From: Polymyxa betae
Lineage: Eukaryota > Endomyxa > Phytomyxea > Plasmodiophorida > Plasmodiophoridae
Reading direction: 5' to 3'
Length of the DNA stretch: 34,497 nt
NCBI GenBank assembly: GCA_003693705.1
Contig: RBZT01000371.1
Coordinates: forward strand, 1-34,497
The position numbers were made by a program, and so were the translations under genes. Positions 11,196-22,073 of the stretch are shown here, one piece after another. Within the stretch, counting starts at the first letter, position 1; every line of letters starts with the position of its first letter. A model generated the notes under the pieces. It made no database searches and had not been told where the DNA came from. It worked only from the letters and a program-made list of their open reading frames with translations.

Positions 11196-11690
11196 ATTGT
11201 GTTCGTGAATGTGAAGGGTTTGTGTGAACAATATCGTCATGAAGGCAATCTAATTCAATGTCGGATCTCATCATGACGTGATGCTTCGCTGTTATATAGT
11301 GTCAAGCGTTTTATTTGTATTATCAGATCTTCGTCTTAACCTGCTCTCAAATAAATCTATTTATTATCATCATTTGGAAAGGTGCTGTTATTAATTTGCT
11401 AGAACGAGATGTTCCTTTTACCGTTGTGTGATGATATTCTTCAAATATCACTGGTATAGCAGAGATAGTATGGATAGATGGCCCGACATTAACAGTCGTT
11501 TTAGATCTGTTTCCACGATTCTTCGTAGCTTGTCGTCTTCAGATTGCTTGAGACCTGCTTGCTGAACAATCTGTAGTTAGATGAGTTTTATGATCAATTA
11601 TTCGAATTCCAAAGAACAAAGATCATCTCTGAGCTCAACATCCAGTGCAATTACATTTAGATCGTTCAGCATAACTTCGAACTTGTTAGT
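11196..11690. other. convergent 3' intergenic gap
   Basis: About 495 bp between the 3' ends of the phosphodiesterase (+) and the TSNAXIP1-like gene (-). An AATAAA at ~11350 could serve the phosphodiesterase transcript. I see no gene in it. Confidence 0.6.
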
Positions 11691-14004
11691 TTAACAAGTT
11701 TCAGAATCATCATTATGTTCATCTCCTTCGTTGTGTAACTCTCGATCATCATCTTCATGTTCATCATCATCCTCTTCATGCAATAAATCAGTAGTGTGAT
11801 GTCCATTAGCTCCATCATCTTCATGACAATTAATAATCATATCTTCTTCATGTTCTGGTGGTCTTGTATATCGCTTATGAACTCCTTTACTTTTAATAAC
11901 ATTCATAACTCCAAATACATCCGCTGTTCTCTTTGCTGCTTTATTGGCTGTCATACCAAACACATCTTCAATGATCTGATCAAGTTCCTTTTTAGCAATC
12001 CGTTTCTCCACTGATCGAATTCCATCACGAATTTGCTGTCCTGTAATCTTGCCATCATTGGACTGCTCAGCAGCGTTATCCAGCACCGCTTTGATCTCGC
12101 CATAATAAGCGATGATTTCTGACAGATACTGATCTCGAAGACATTCAGCAAATGGACCTTGATCGCCATCACGATTCTCTTCGAATAGACGTTCATAGGC
12201 GACCTGACCCTGATTACAGTTCTGCTTCTCTCTTTCTAATGATTTCACCAATAGTCTCATATTCGGCTTCGGTTTACCCGGGAACATCTTCAGCAGAATC
12301 TTGACGAATGTTCTCCTATCAATATATCCAGATCTACTGGAATCTCGAGTTGCACACACTTCTAATAGATGCTGCACAACCCGGCTTTGATCATCATGAA
12401 CATCCTCACTAACTTCACCTCGTAGTACCATATCAAATAATCGAATATCAGCATCATATTCATAGGCTTTCAATGCTTCAATTAAGCTGTATCCCCATTC
12501 TTGAAGGACGCTTGCAGCTCCGTATTTAGTAGATAGATACGTGTAGACATAATCAGCAAGTTTCGAGCGAATACCACGTTGCTTATCAAATGATCTCTTC
12601 ATAAGCCAGACATCACGAACAGTTAATTCAGCCTGACGTTTAGTAAGGACACGACGTCGTACCTTGCCTGAGACACGAAGGTATCTTGGAATGGATTCTG
12701 CTGTACCTAATCCTTCAATATATTCGGTGGCGTCTTCGACATAAGACTGGCGAGTACGACGTTGTGTCTCTGCTGCATCAGCAGCAAGCATCTCTTCACG
12801 TTCAAGCAGGCGAATCTTCATGTTCCGGGTTGCCAATGTTTGTACGAGAACGTCAACGGCTTGGACTGTCGACATCTGAGACACTTCTAGATGTGCTCGT
12901 CGTGCAATCTTCTGCCAATCTGGACGTGGTGTTAGAGATCGGGTATCTGGTTCAGGTGGAAGTGATAGAGGGGCGTGTCGATGATTTCCATGAAATGATG
13001 GACGGCGTGGGATTGATGAACGTGATCGTGGCAGCTGCATTATTGACATTCGCCTCTACACCAATATTCAATAAGGAAGATCTGAAGCGATTTCACGAAA
13101 ATATGAACATGAACATGAAAGAGAAATTTGTATGAGAAATGCTACTTACAGGTCGAGCTATTGATTGCTCTTCAATCTGTTTCTGTAGGGCGACCTTCGC
13201 TTCCATTGTCTGATTCAGAAGCTCCAGTGATTCAACGTTCTCCTTGCGTTGATGGGCGTACTGGACCTTGAGCTGATCCAGCTCCCGCTGTAGTACACTA
13301 TTCATAACGCGCGTATCAGCAGCTCGATTGAGCTCAATGTGAAGGTTCTCGACCGATTGTGATGCTGATTGCAATAGAGCTTTGAGTTTTGCAATAGATT
13401 CAGTTTGTTGGCGGATCTGTGTATCACGACCACGAATTTGAATGTTGGCATGAGCAAGACGTTCCTGCAGCGATTCTATCTGTGATGTCAGATCATGGTT
13501 GATGCCGTTTAGCTTCTGGATCTGAGCTCGAAGATCAGTTATGGTGATGTTATTGTTCTTGTTATCAAGTGATATAACAGCCATCATCTCATAATAAAGC
13601 AGATGTGATTCACCATCAAATGCACCTCGCTCAAATATATCTGCAAGACGTTGCAGCACGTGTTCGAACTGACCGGCATAGGTGCCAATCTTTCGAAGTA
13701 GCTGAAGGGATGGATTTAAAACTTCACGATGTGGCCGATCTTGACCGAGTTCACGATCTAGATTCATAATTGATATCAAGTCGAATTCGGCTTCGAGATG
13801 ATAGGCTCGGTAATAGCGAGCAGTCTTGGGAACGTCATCGCGAACGGCAACGATTTGATCGAAGTTGATGCGAGCATGGTTTGGCACAATCGTGACCTTC
13901 TTTGCCTCAGGTTCTAATTCCAGCTTGGAAGGTTCGTTAAAATACGGAGCTGGTTGAAAACGTTGTTTCCGACGCCATCTGTAGTAGGGGATTGGCTCTC
14001 CCAT
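11691..14004 (-). CDS. TSNAXIP1-like coiled-coil, EF-hand-like protein
   Basis: Two exons, 13150-14004 and 11691-13055, are joined in phase 0 over a 94-bp intron and give 739 residues. The second open frame has a stop just upstream of its first ATG, so it must be spliced; AG at 13056-13057 restores the frame. An N-terminal helical region comes first. Then there is a long coiled coil (~residues 150-280, e.g. DLRAQIQKLNGINHDL and RIQIRGRDTQIRQQ-type heptads), and a globular helical region with a degenerate EF-hand-like loop (RDSSRSGYIDRRTF). It ends in a very acidic His/Asp/Glu-rich tail. The order and length resemble TSNAXIP1, a cilium- and sperm-associated protein. That would imply a flagellated life stage, but the family call rests on overall resemblance and is moderate. 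Confidence 0.7.
13056..13149 (-). other. 94-bp intron, the longest in the window
   Basis: GTAAGT donor and GTGTAG acceptor on the minus strand. It is about twice the usual 45-55 bp. The donor side carries short repeats of TTCATG. Confidence 0.7.
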
Positions 14005-14141
14005 GTCAAAGATGCCATAAAAGATATTTCGAAAACAAGAAATATCGAAGATTTTGTACCAAGTATCAAATGAAGATCTTCAGAGAGAGCAATGACAGAT
14101 TTGATATCAACTTTAAAAGAGAGTTCGGGATTTATTGTCGA

Positions 14142-15266
14142 TTAAAGTTCATCTTTCTCATCGTCGTTAGTGGTCTCCACGCTGGGTTCGGTTACTCCTT
14201 TCAGCTGCTTCAAAATAGTGAGACGATACAAGGCGTTCAGTTTGGGCTCTTCACCCATCTTGTTTTGAAGTAGTTTCTCCAACCGTCCCGGCTCCGTCTC
14301 CAAGAACTGGGGCTTATCCATAGCCTTCTTCATAAGCTTTGGGTAGAAATGGGCATACTTGGCGAATCGACCAGCAGCACTCTTAGCGGCGTCTTTGGCT
14401 TTCTCGACGACTGATGCTTTCTCAGTTTTGTCAGCTTTGCGGAACTGAGCGATTAGATTCTTGATCTCATCGGAAGGCCAGGCACCAGTATCGAAGCCAC
14501 CATCAACGGTACGATGTGTTCCGACATGCTTATTGATAAAGTCCAGCATGTCTTGAGGCTCTCGGGCGGATTCAAACGGGACAGTTGTTTTGTCTTTGTC
14601 AGCCAAAAATAGCTTCAGTGTAGGGTATCCTTGCACATCATATTTCGAACCGACTTCGCTATGCTTGTTGGCGTCAATCTTAACGATTTCGATTGTGTCA
14701 TCGCCAGCAAATGCTTCAACCAGTTGGGGAAGCTTAGGCATAAGAGACTTACAATGGCCACACCATGATGCGTGAAATATGACAAAGTAGTTCTTCTTAC
14801 CGCTTTGAACATCGGATTTGAAGCTATCACTGTCAAGCTCACGAACAGGGTCGACAGGTTTTTTAACTTTAACGTTCAACCCGGTTTGCTGATTGACAAA
14901 CTCGACAAAATCTTCGGTCGAGCGACCGCCTTCATAGTCAGTAGGCTTTTCGCCCTTTCCAGGGAAGTATTTGATTGTCGGAAATCCCTTGATCTCGTAT
15001 TTGGCCCCGGTGTCCTTGTGCTCATCACAATCAACCGAGCCAATGAGAATATCGTTATGATTAGCATAGCTTTCAGCCAACTTCTCCCAATCCGGTTTCG
15101 TTCGCTTGCAATGCCCACACCAAGGTGCAAAGAACATCACAAAGGACGGTTGCTTGCCGACCTCATCCTCGAAATTGGCATCGCTGAGATCAACGGTTCT
15201 GGCATAAATAGACGACGCCAGAAGCAAGACGCCAGTAAAGATATAGATCGGAAATGTCGTCCTCAT
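14142..15266 (-). CDS. protein disulfide isomerase, ERp38/PDI-D type
   Basis: Intronless, 374 residues from the chosen ATG. That start gives a clean signal peptide (residues 1-22, ending ASSIYA); a second ATG at 15335 would add 23 residues that include extra hydrophobic sequence. Two thioredoxin domains follow, each with an active WCGHC (Cys50/Cys53 and Cys169/Cys172). A helical D domain of the ERp29-C type covers about residues 265-365. The protein ends in DEKDEL, an ER-retention signal. It therefore oxidises and isomerises disulfides of secretory proteins in the ER lumen. The a-a-D order matches fungal ERp38/TigA and Dictyostelium PDI. It lies 137 bp upstream of the TSNAXIP1-like gene in the same direction; no functional link is implied. 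Confidence 0.93.
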   Translation of the reverse strand: MRTTFPIYIFTGVLLLASSIYARTVDLSDANFEDEVGKQPSFVMFFAPWCGHCKRTKPDWEKLAESYANHNDILIGSVDCDEHKDTGAKYEIKGFPTIKYFPGKGEKPTDYEGGRSTEDFVEFVNQQTGLNVKVKKPVDPVRELDSDSFKSDVQSGKKNYFVIFHASWCGHCKSLMPKLPQLVEAFAGDDTIEIVKIDANKHSEVGSKYDVQGYPTLKLFLADKDKTTVPFESAREPQDMLDFINKHVGTHRTVDGGFDTGAWPSDEIKNLIAQFRKADKTEKASVVEKAKDAAKSAAGRFAKYAHFYPKLMKKAMDKPQFLETEPGRLEKLLQNKMGEEPKLNALYRLTILKQLKGVTEPSVETTNDDEKDEL

Positions 15267-15726
15267 CTCGAACAACAAGCTAATAATGATTATGGAAAGC
15301 CACGTCACTCTGATTGAGCTTTCCGTATGTAACATTAGCCATTAGCCAACATGATTCATAAGTAGCGCAACCTCCTGGGCAACAACACGCAGTCAATTAA
15401 TCGATACGATATCGGGTTTAAGAAAGATGCTCCAAGGATGATCGGATTTTTCATTCTTTTTTTATAAGTTATCTGGTGGAAGGTGCCAAATTCATGCTGA
15501 AGCCATGACATCGTTAGAGCTACAACAATCGGTCGACGACCTAAAAGTTCAAAAGCGATATTCATCCAAAGCATCCTTCAAATACTATTGAAGATCAGTA
15601 CTCTGCAGCGTTAACTCTAGAGGTATTTGAATTAAACTAAGCGACTATACGGCCGAACTACTAAGAAATCCCTGAAAGTGACAAACAACATTGTCTCGCA
15701 GTTTCATTTGATGGGACTTCAGCGCA
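15267..15726. promoter_or_regulatory. divergent promoter region, PDI / Tfb4
   Basis: 460 bp between two divergent genes. Only short open frames are present, without recognisable content. Confidence 0.5.
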
Positions 15727-16606
15727 ATGAAATCGTCGCCGGCTGATCAGGCGGATCCGGATCTCCTTGTTGCCATCATTGATTGCAACCCGTTGTCATG
15801 GCGGGCGATCTCTGATCGGGCGCCGCTTGCCTCTACCCTACACGATCTATTTGTATTCTTCAACTCATTTCGGGCCCTGCAAGCCAGCAACGAGCTTGTC
15901 GTCATCGGGGCACATTCGGCTGGTGCCGTATTTCTCTATAGCAACGAACCCGGGCAGAACGTCGCGTCAATCATTAAAGATCGCATGGCGAAGGTACCGG
16001 TTGGCGCCGGCGTCACACAGCTTAGTTCGGCCATGTCACTGGCCATGTGCTACATCCACCGTATAAATCAAGAGAAGTCGTCGATTCGTCGTAGGATGAT
16101 GGTAGTTCAGGCTGTAGCCGATGTTTCCATCCAATACACAGCGACCATGAACTGCATTTTCTCAGCTCAAAAGCTTGCTGTTCCCGTCGATATTGTAGTC
16201 CTGACGACAACCGATTCGTTGCTGCTGCAACAAGCCGCTCATTTCTCAAATGGCATATATTATCGTGTCGCCAATCCCGTCAAAGACCTGCTTTCGATTC
16301 TGCTTATGCTGTTTCTTGCAGGAGCTTTCGACCGTCAAATTCTGAGCATGCCGCATCAGGCTCAAATTGACTATCGTGCTACATGCTTCTGCCATAAGCA
16401 AGTTCAAGACACTGGATATACTTGCCCTGTATGCTTATCAGGTCGTTTTCAGAAATTTTCTTGGTAGCTTGAAGTTGATATATGTTATAGTTTTCTGCAA
16501 ACCGGCATTATCGTGCCCAACTTGCTTTACGAGGTTTCCTCGTCCGGCTCGAAAACCAAGGCCACCAACTGTGGGAGAACGTCGCACAGCGAATTCTGAA
16601 TTCTAG
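15727..16606 (+). CDS. TFB4: TFIIH core subunit Tfb4/p34
   Basis: Exons 15727-16441 and 16491-16606 with a 49-bp intron give 276 residues; human p34 (GTF2H3) has about 308. The N-terminal two thirds is a vWA-like domain beginning LLVAIIDCNPLSW. The C-terminus carries a C4-type zinc finger split by the intron: CFCHKQ, then TCPVCLSVFC, then CPTC. Tfb4 pairs with the p44/Ssl1 subunit in the TFIIH core, which opens DNA in RNA polymerase II initiation and nucleotide-excision repair. The splice is required: without it the frame stops inside the zinc finger. It is divergent from the PDI gene. A basic tail (RPARKPRPP) is probably nuclear. Confidence 0.92.
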
Positions 16607-17954
16607 ATTGCTTTCGTCTATGTTCGCTAATTCCAACATATAGACATTGAGAAACTATGGAAATTTAATTCTTTACAGTATCTTGCTTGATAAACTGTTA
16701 CAATGATATTAGTGCCTCAGAAGGCTTTGTACAATGACCTTTGATATTAGATGATTTTCACCAGCATGAGCATCAAGCATCCATCAGACTGCATGAGAAC
16801 AGGATCGACAGTATTGGTGGCGAAGTCGAATTTGAGCATAACCTTCCTTCTCTGTAAACGGAAAGGTAAACCGGAGAGGCCATGGGCGGCGTTACAGCAG
16901 AATCTGTGAGGATCAGGTCTGGCGGGGCGATACTTGAATGCATGGGTCTGACTCTTGGGACGACAGGAGCACGGCAGCAGACCATGAATACAGCCCGTCT
17001 CCAAAGCAATACGACAATGAAGTGAATGTGAGAGCGACGGCCAGAGCCCAGAAGCCCCCAGTATTAGATGAGTCCCGGTGTCAGTGTTACCTTCCGATCA
17101 ATGCGACACAGGCGTAACATCACTTTAAGTCAGTGACACCATTATGGGCCCACTCCCGATCCCATCAGCCCAGGAGTCCTGCGTGCGAGGTACAAATTCC
17201 TGCAAGTCTGCAACATCCAGGCTGCGCCTCTCTGTAACAGGCTTTCGGACTTGCGGACTTACCACTCACAGGCACTGCCCACTCCAGTGATCTCTTTCGT
17301 CGAACGTTTTCAGTCTTGTGTTTCATTGTCAGAAACCAGAACGGTTGCGTTTGAGATCCGCGATCCGGTCTGACTTTCGGCCGAGTGACTCGAAACTGCT
17401 TTTGTTGGTTGTCAGATCAGAGCTGTTGCGTTTGAGAAGAGCCGGATAGATGGGATTGGAGCCCAAGGCCTGATCGGGAACCATTCCCTTCCATATCTTC
17501 AGGTGCTCTTACTTCCAGACATCAGAGCGTTACATCATTTCACCCATTTGTGAAGGGTTCTGCTGCATCGTCCTACTTGCAGGGCTCAAGAAACCCTCGA
17601 TAGGGTGGGATAGGCGGCCACAGCGACTCGAACTCATGATCCTATCCCTTTTAACACTCCCCTACTGGGATTCCAGCTTTGTCTTAACCATGAGTTTGCT
17701 GTGTTACAGAGTGAGAAGAGCATGGATAATTTCCACTTCAGACTCTAAATCGTATTTTCTTGTCGCGACATTTCTAAGTGCATATTGCGCCGTATTCGTG
17801 GTTCGGAAAGCGTTATTTGTTCGAATTAATTAATTCCAAATTTGGAATAAACCTACAAACCCTTTAGCAATCGGCTTCGAGTCCCTTAGAATGTAGCTTA
17901 ATCGTAAATGGCTTGATGTTTTTTGTACGAAGACAATTGTTACCTCATCTTTAT
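16607..17954. other. 1.35-kb gene-poor interval
   Basis: This is the longest stretch without a confident gene. A minus-strand open frame at 16747-17004 (85 codons) has no recognisable domain and a second open frame beneath it, so I do not call it. The part from ~17000 to 17640 is more GC-rich than its surroundings. It contains an imperfect direct repeat (17328 and 17411) and a vaguely tRNA-like block near 17610-17650. It may be a decayed repeat element. Confidence 0.4.
17328..17440. repeat. imperfect direct repeat, 83-bp spacing
   Basis: Two copies of a ~30-bp word starting GTCAGA and sharing the core GTTGCGTTTGAGA, at about 17328 and 17411. Mismatches in the flanks suggest an old duplication. 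Confidence 0.5.
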
Positions 17955-17955
17955 T
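17950..17955 (-). terminator. AATAAA touching stop codon (SLC35C1-like)
   Basis: TGA followed at once by ATAAA on the minus strand, so the signal shares the last base of the stop codon. Confidence 0.5.
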
Positions 17956-19137
17956 CACTTAAAAATTTTTGTTTTTCCATCTTCTAAAATATCCATATCG
18001 TCATCGGTGTCAACTGCAGCGTACTTTGGCACATTCAAAGGTTTGGCTTGCATCTCTGCATCGCGAACCCATCCGTAGAAGAACGACCCGAAAATAACCA
18101 GAAATAACCCAACAGCTCCCTCGAAGGAAATGGGCTCCCGTAGGAACACAATAGCCATTAACGACTGAACTGCTGATTTCGCGGTTCCACTAATATTGTG
18201 AGTTAATGGGCTCGTCGCTTGAATCTGGGCGTACGTTGCAATGTTGATCAAGAATCCTAAATCGTAAATCAGGTTGAAGTTAAGTTGCATTCCTTTGGTG
18301 CTGACCGAATATTCCTGCCATGCCAATGTAGCTGATCCAGAAAGAGATTGTGTAGACGGCATCGGAGGAAGAAATAACAGGTGCCTCGTTAAACAGCAGG
18401 ATTAACGGTGGCATTAAGAAGCTCGCTAGAACATTGTTATAAATCATCAAAGTCCATTTGTTATTGTCCACAGCAGCCAACGCTTTCTTGACGTTGATGG
18501 CGTACAGAGACACAAAAACGGAAGCCAAGACTCCAAATACTGATCCTCGAACGGAAAGCTCTTTCATTGACAACTCAGCCGACGAGCCAATGATGTACCC
18601 TATGACAACACCAGCAACACATGCCAGAGCTTTTGTTGAAGTTTTTTGCCCCATTAATACATATGTAAAGATGACGTTAAAAACGATGGTCAGAGACCTG
18701 GCCACTTGATAAAACGACACATTAACATATTGTAAACAGAGGTTGTTGAATGTGATCATAGCGATGAAGGTCAATGTTAATGGCAGTACCTTCAATGCAA
18801 CATCAGTTCGAATTTGAAATTCAGGAAAGAAGTTGAGCATTGGACTGGAGTTACGGAACATGCTCAATACATAGCATCCGAAAACAGCATAAACAAGCTG
18901 TGTCCAAGTGATGAAAATAGGCGCATCTAACTACAAAAAGTCACCAGAACGAAGAAGGACCATTTCATGTTCTACCCTATTCATGGACTCCTTGTTGAGA
19001 AATACAAGCGAGATCGACACGATCCAGTAAAAGCCGACCGCCCATACAACCGAATGCCGTTGCTGAGCCAGGGCGGCGGCGGCAGCCGGGCTGATGGACC
19101 CATTTGATGAGCTGTGTCCCTTCATGGGGATAGACAT
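17955..19137 (-). CDS. nucleotide-sugar transporter, SLC35C1 (GDP-fucose) type
   Basis: Exons 18976-19137, 18306-18930 and 17955-18256, with introns of 45 and 49 bp, give 362 residues; human SLC35C1 has 364. Blocks typical of SLC35C1 are present: SISLVFLNKE in TM1, LDAPIFIT, ITFNNLCLQYV, FGVLASVFVSLYAINVKKAL, and SPLTHNISGTAK near the C-terminal end. About ten transmembrane helices are expected. The protein should exchange GDP-fucose for GMP across the Golgi membrane, supplying fucosyltransferases; substrate identity is inferred from similarity. The N-terminus has a short Ala run. The stop codon shares a base with an AATAAA. It is divergent from NSA2 across about 505 bp. Confidence 0.9.
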
Positions 19138-19642
19138 GCCGGGGCCACGAGCGAAAATGCGGAAAATTTGTCAAGCCTTGACGCCCTTCGTTTGCAGAGA
19201 GAAAGTGTTGTGCAACTATGACCCAGTACTACACAAATAATAAATGCAGACAAGCGTGTAGTCGTGATGACTGCACTTCCAGCAACTTGACGACGAGGCC
19301 GCACCCCTGACTCGGAGTCGCTGGCCGCTGCCAATTCGGGACGCTCATGGGGGCACACGTTACAGTAGTGCAGCTATGCCAAAGGAAACATTGCACAGGC
19401 GTCAATAATGTCAATATCCGGTTAATCATGGCATTATCTGTTACGACGGAATCTGAAAATTCTCTCAGAAGTCTCAGCAAAAGTTGCCGAAAATTCTTTA
19501 AAAAAAAAATGTTTTTTTTCTCTCTACTTCACCGGCAAAACAACAAAAACTTTGATAGAAACTGCGCCTAAACTTGCCGCGACCGCCGAAGTCCGTGAAA
19601 AATTTCCTGGATCCTTCTTGATCATTGCTTGCAGGTTCAGCC
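19138..19642. promoter_or_regulatory. divergent promoter region with poly(dA:dT), SLC35C1-like / NSA2
   Basis: 505 bp between divergent starts. A10 at 19500-19509 is followed by TG and T8, ~130 bp ahead of the NSA2 start codon. Poly(dA:dT) tracts keep promoters nucleosome-poor in many fungi. No gene is seen here. Confidence 0.45.
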
Positions 19643-20524
19643 ATGGTAAGTTGCTGTGTCTTCCTGCTGTTATCCATCCCCTGAATCTCATTCACAGCCG
19701 CAAAACGAGCATATTGAACTGCATAGAAAGCGATTTGGACGCCAATTCAATCATGAAGAGCGAATGTGAGAGGTTGAATCTTATAACAAAATCCATGCTG
19801 ATAGCTCTTCAGTCGCAAGAAGGAGGCGCGTACCGCCCATAAGCAGGCTGAATTCTCACAGAAGGTTCGAGGAATAAAGGCCAAGTTACACAATGCGAAA
19901 CGATTCAAAGAAAAGGCGGCTATGAAGAAGACCATTAATATGCATAGCGAGCGTGATAAAAAGCAGGCGTCGGAAGCAGACCTGCAAGAAGGCGCCGTTC
20001 CCGCCTATTTGATGGATCGTGAAGGCAATAATCGATCCAAGGTTCTTAGTAACACTGTCAAACAAAAGCGTAAAGAAAAGGCTGGTAAATGGGACGTACC
20101 GATCCCGAAAGTTAAGCCGGTCGCCGACGACGAGATCTTTAAGGTGATGCGCTCTGGAAAACGCCAAAAGAAAATGTGGAAGCGAATGGTCACGAAAGTT
20201 ACGTTCGTTGGTCCGACGTTCACTCGTAAACCTCCCAAATATGAACGGTTTATTCGGCCATCTGCACTGCGTTTCAAGAAAGCGCACGTGGTCCATCCAG
20301 ATCTGCAAACGACTTTCCATCTGGACATTCTCGGCGTCAAGAAGAACCCGCATTCCCCATTATATTCTTCGTTGGGCGTTATCACTAAAGGGACAATCAT
20401 CGAAGTGAATGTTAGCGATCTGGGTCTGGTCACGACCACAGGTAAAGTAGTTTGGGGGAAATTCGCCCAAGTCACCAACAATCCTGAACTCGACGGATGT
20501 ATCAATGCTGTCATGCTCGTTTAA
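19643..20524 (+). CDS. NSA2: ribosome biogenesis protein NSA2
   Basis: Exon 1 (19643-19645) is only the ATG codon. It is joined over a 52-bp intron to 19698-19765, then over a 47-bp intron to 19813-20524, giving 260 residues, the same length as human NSA2/TINP1. Starting right after Met the protein reads [14 protein letters not shown], the family N-terminus. Later blocks are also canonical: [51 protein letters not shown] and GCINAVMLV at the end. NSA2 is a pre-60S assembly factor needed for 27S pre-rRNA processing in the nucleolus. The rest of the family sequence is intact. The stop codon overlaps an AATAAA, and the convergent DCN1 gene ends about 113 bp away. Confidence 0.97.
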
Positions 20525-20528
20525 TAAA
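20523..20528 (+). terminator. AATAAA overlapping stop codon (NSA2)
   Basis: The TAA stop is part of the AATAAA hexamer. Confidence 0.5.
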
Positions 20529-20636
20529 TTATTTCTCTCAACCCAATGTCATAACTTCGCCGGGATAAAGCATCAAACGCAATGTAAGCTCGTTTCGCCG
20601 CCAGAGATCGTTACGAGAGGGTTGTTGTGCCTGCGG

Positions 20637-20642
20637 TTTATT
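20637..20642 (-). terminator. AATAAA overlapping stop codon (DCN1)
   Basis: Minus-strand AATAAA contains the TAA stop of DCN1. Confidence 0.5.
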
Positions 20643-21623
20643 TCGATTTCTTCAAGCTTTCCACAAAATCATCGACTACAGAAGGCCATGCTCCAGATTC
20701 GTCAAAGTTGGATAAATCTTTGTCGGTGTCACGAACGAATTCAAAGCTCTGGTACCAGAGATCTTTGTTGAACACAATCAGTGAGGCGTTCTGAACGCAA
20801 ATTGTTCATCAGATCTGAAATGCAGTTCTATTAGCTTTACTTACATTCGAGATGAAGTCCATGTAGGCTTCAAGCAGAGGGAACTTATTCTTATCAAGGA
20901 CAATATTCCAGACATGCAAAGCGAGCTCACTCGGGATGGTCCGTTTCTTCTCGTCTTCCTTCAGATAATCGAAAAGCCTGTCAGTCATTTAGCCCAGTTT
21001 AAATAAACAGTGCTAAAGAAACGCGCACTACCAACGATAAAACTGAATAAAGTCGATATCGTTTCTTAAACGATTCCCCATATCAGAACCGGTTGTTTTT
21101 GCCATATCCTTAATACTAAAGCAACCAAGCTTAGCAAATCCTTCGATGAATTCATTGCGGGTTAGTATTCCCATTCTTGAAGCACCCAGCTTCCTGAACC
21201 AACGTCAGTCAGAATAAAACGTTCAAAACAAAGCATACCACATCAGAGCAAGCGAGTGGAGGCCTTCTGGTTCGCATCCGATGTCTTTCAAAAATTGTTC
21301 CATGTATTCTGCCACACACTGCAACCAATAATCAGAAAACTGGAATTCAGACAAAAAATATATACAGACAACGTCCTTGTCCTCGGGGTCTTCATACTTA
21401 TCAAAAATTTCTGATAGCGAGTTTAAATCGCTCTTGGAACCGGATATGGTTTGTTGAGTCTGAGAAAATATAATTTTAACAACAATTTTTTCAGCTGATA
21501 CTCACTTACGGAATTGCTGTTATTCTCCCGAAAATATGCATCAATGGCGATATTTAAATTCCAGTCATATTGTTTCAGATAATTCCTTGAAATTTTTTCC
21601 CTATCATACAATTGAATACCCAT
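20638..21623 (-). CDS. DCN1: DCN1-like cullin neddylation factor
   Basis: Six exons on the minus strand: 21510-21623, 21370-21459, 21239-21318, 21032-21193, 20845-20977 and 20638-20790. The five introns are 45-54 bp and the protein is 243 residues. The N-terminus is the UBA-like region (ISRNYLKQYDWNLNIAIDAY). The potentiating-neddylation domain follows, with ILTRNEFIEGFAKLGC, IDFIQFYRWLFDYLKE and SELALHVWNIVLDKNKFPLL. It ends in LSNFDESGAWPSVVDDFVE, the family's C-terminal block. DCN1 acts as a scaffold E3 that brings NEDD8-loaded Ubc12 to cullin-Rbx1, activating cullin-RING ligases. The short N-terminus could be extended by an unseen upstream exon. All phases agree across the six exons. Confidence 0.95.
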
Positions 21624-22073
21624 TAGTAGGTCAAATAAATTTGGCCAAGTTCGATAGTCGAAGATAAACAGATAAAAAGCACCAACGTCGTATGGCAGAC
21701 ACTACGAAACTCTTTGAGTTTCTCTTTCTGAGTCGTCATCGCTGTTGCAGTTGGGGAATCGAGGGCGATTAGAGTGAAAGCCAGACGGGCTGATGATAAA
21801 GTAGGACGACAGATTCGTTGTCGGTTGGTACAACCGGCTCTAAACAGAAAGGTACAACAGTATTGAGCTGCAGATCAGCGGACTAATTCGACGATTTCGC
21901 CGATATACCGGTTAGATGGAAATCTCCAGTATGATACCATTTTCGAAATCCCATCCACCATGCGAAACTGAAACCGCGTTATTTTTTATCAGCTTTATTC
22001 GTTTTGGAATACCTCTTTCAATGTCCGTCTTATGCAATCGCTTAATGTTGCACCGTTAACGAGAGTACAATTA
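21624..22073. promoter_or_regulatory. intergenic gap ahead of DCN1
   Basis: 450 bp between the end of the TPR immunophilin gene and the start of DCN1, both on the minus strand. It probably holds the DCN1 promoter and the immunophilin 3' UTR; no gene is visible. Confidence 0.5.

Noticed and set aside
14772-15317. 181-codon plus-strand open frame.
   Set aside because: It is entirely antisense to the PDI coding sequence, which is unmistakable.
16747-17004. 85-codon minus-strand frame.
   Set aside because: A second frame of similar length covers the same bases, no family is recognised, and no splice partner is apparent.
17075-17140. Imperfect inverted repeat (GGTGTCAGTG ... CAGTGACACC).
   Set aside because: It has mismatches, a long loop and no adjoining open frame, so I do not call a mobile element.
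17600-17665. tRNA-like block on the minus strand with GTTCGAGTC.
   Set aside because: The T-stem and anticodon stem do not pair, so it is not a functional tRNA gene.
19886-20514. Long minus-strand frames (155 and 169 codons).
   Set aside because: They are antisense to NSA2, which is complete and of canonical length.
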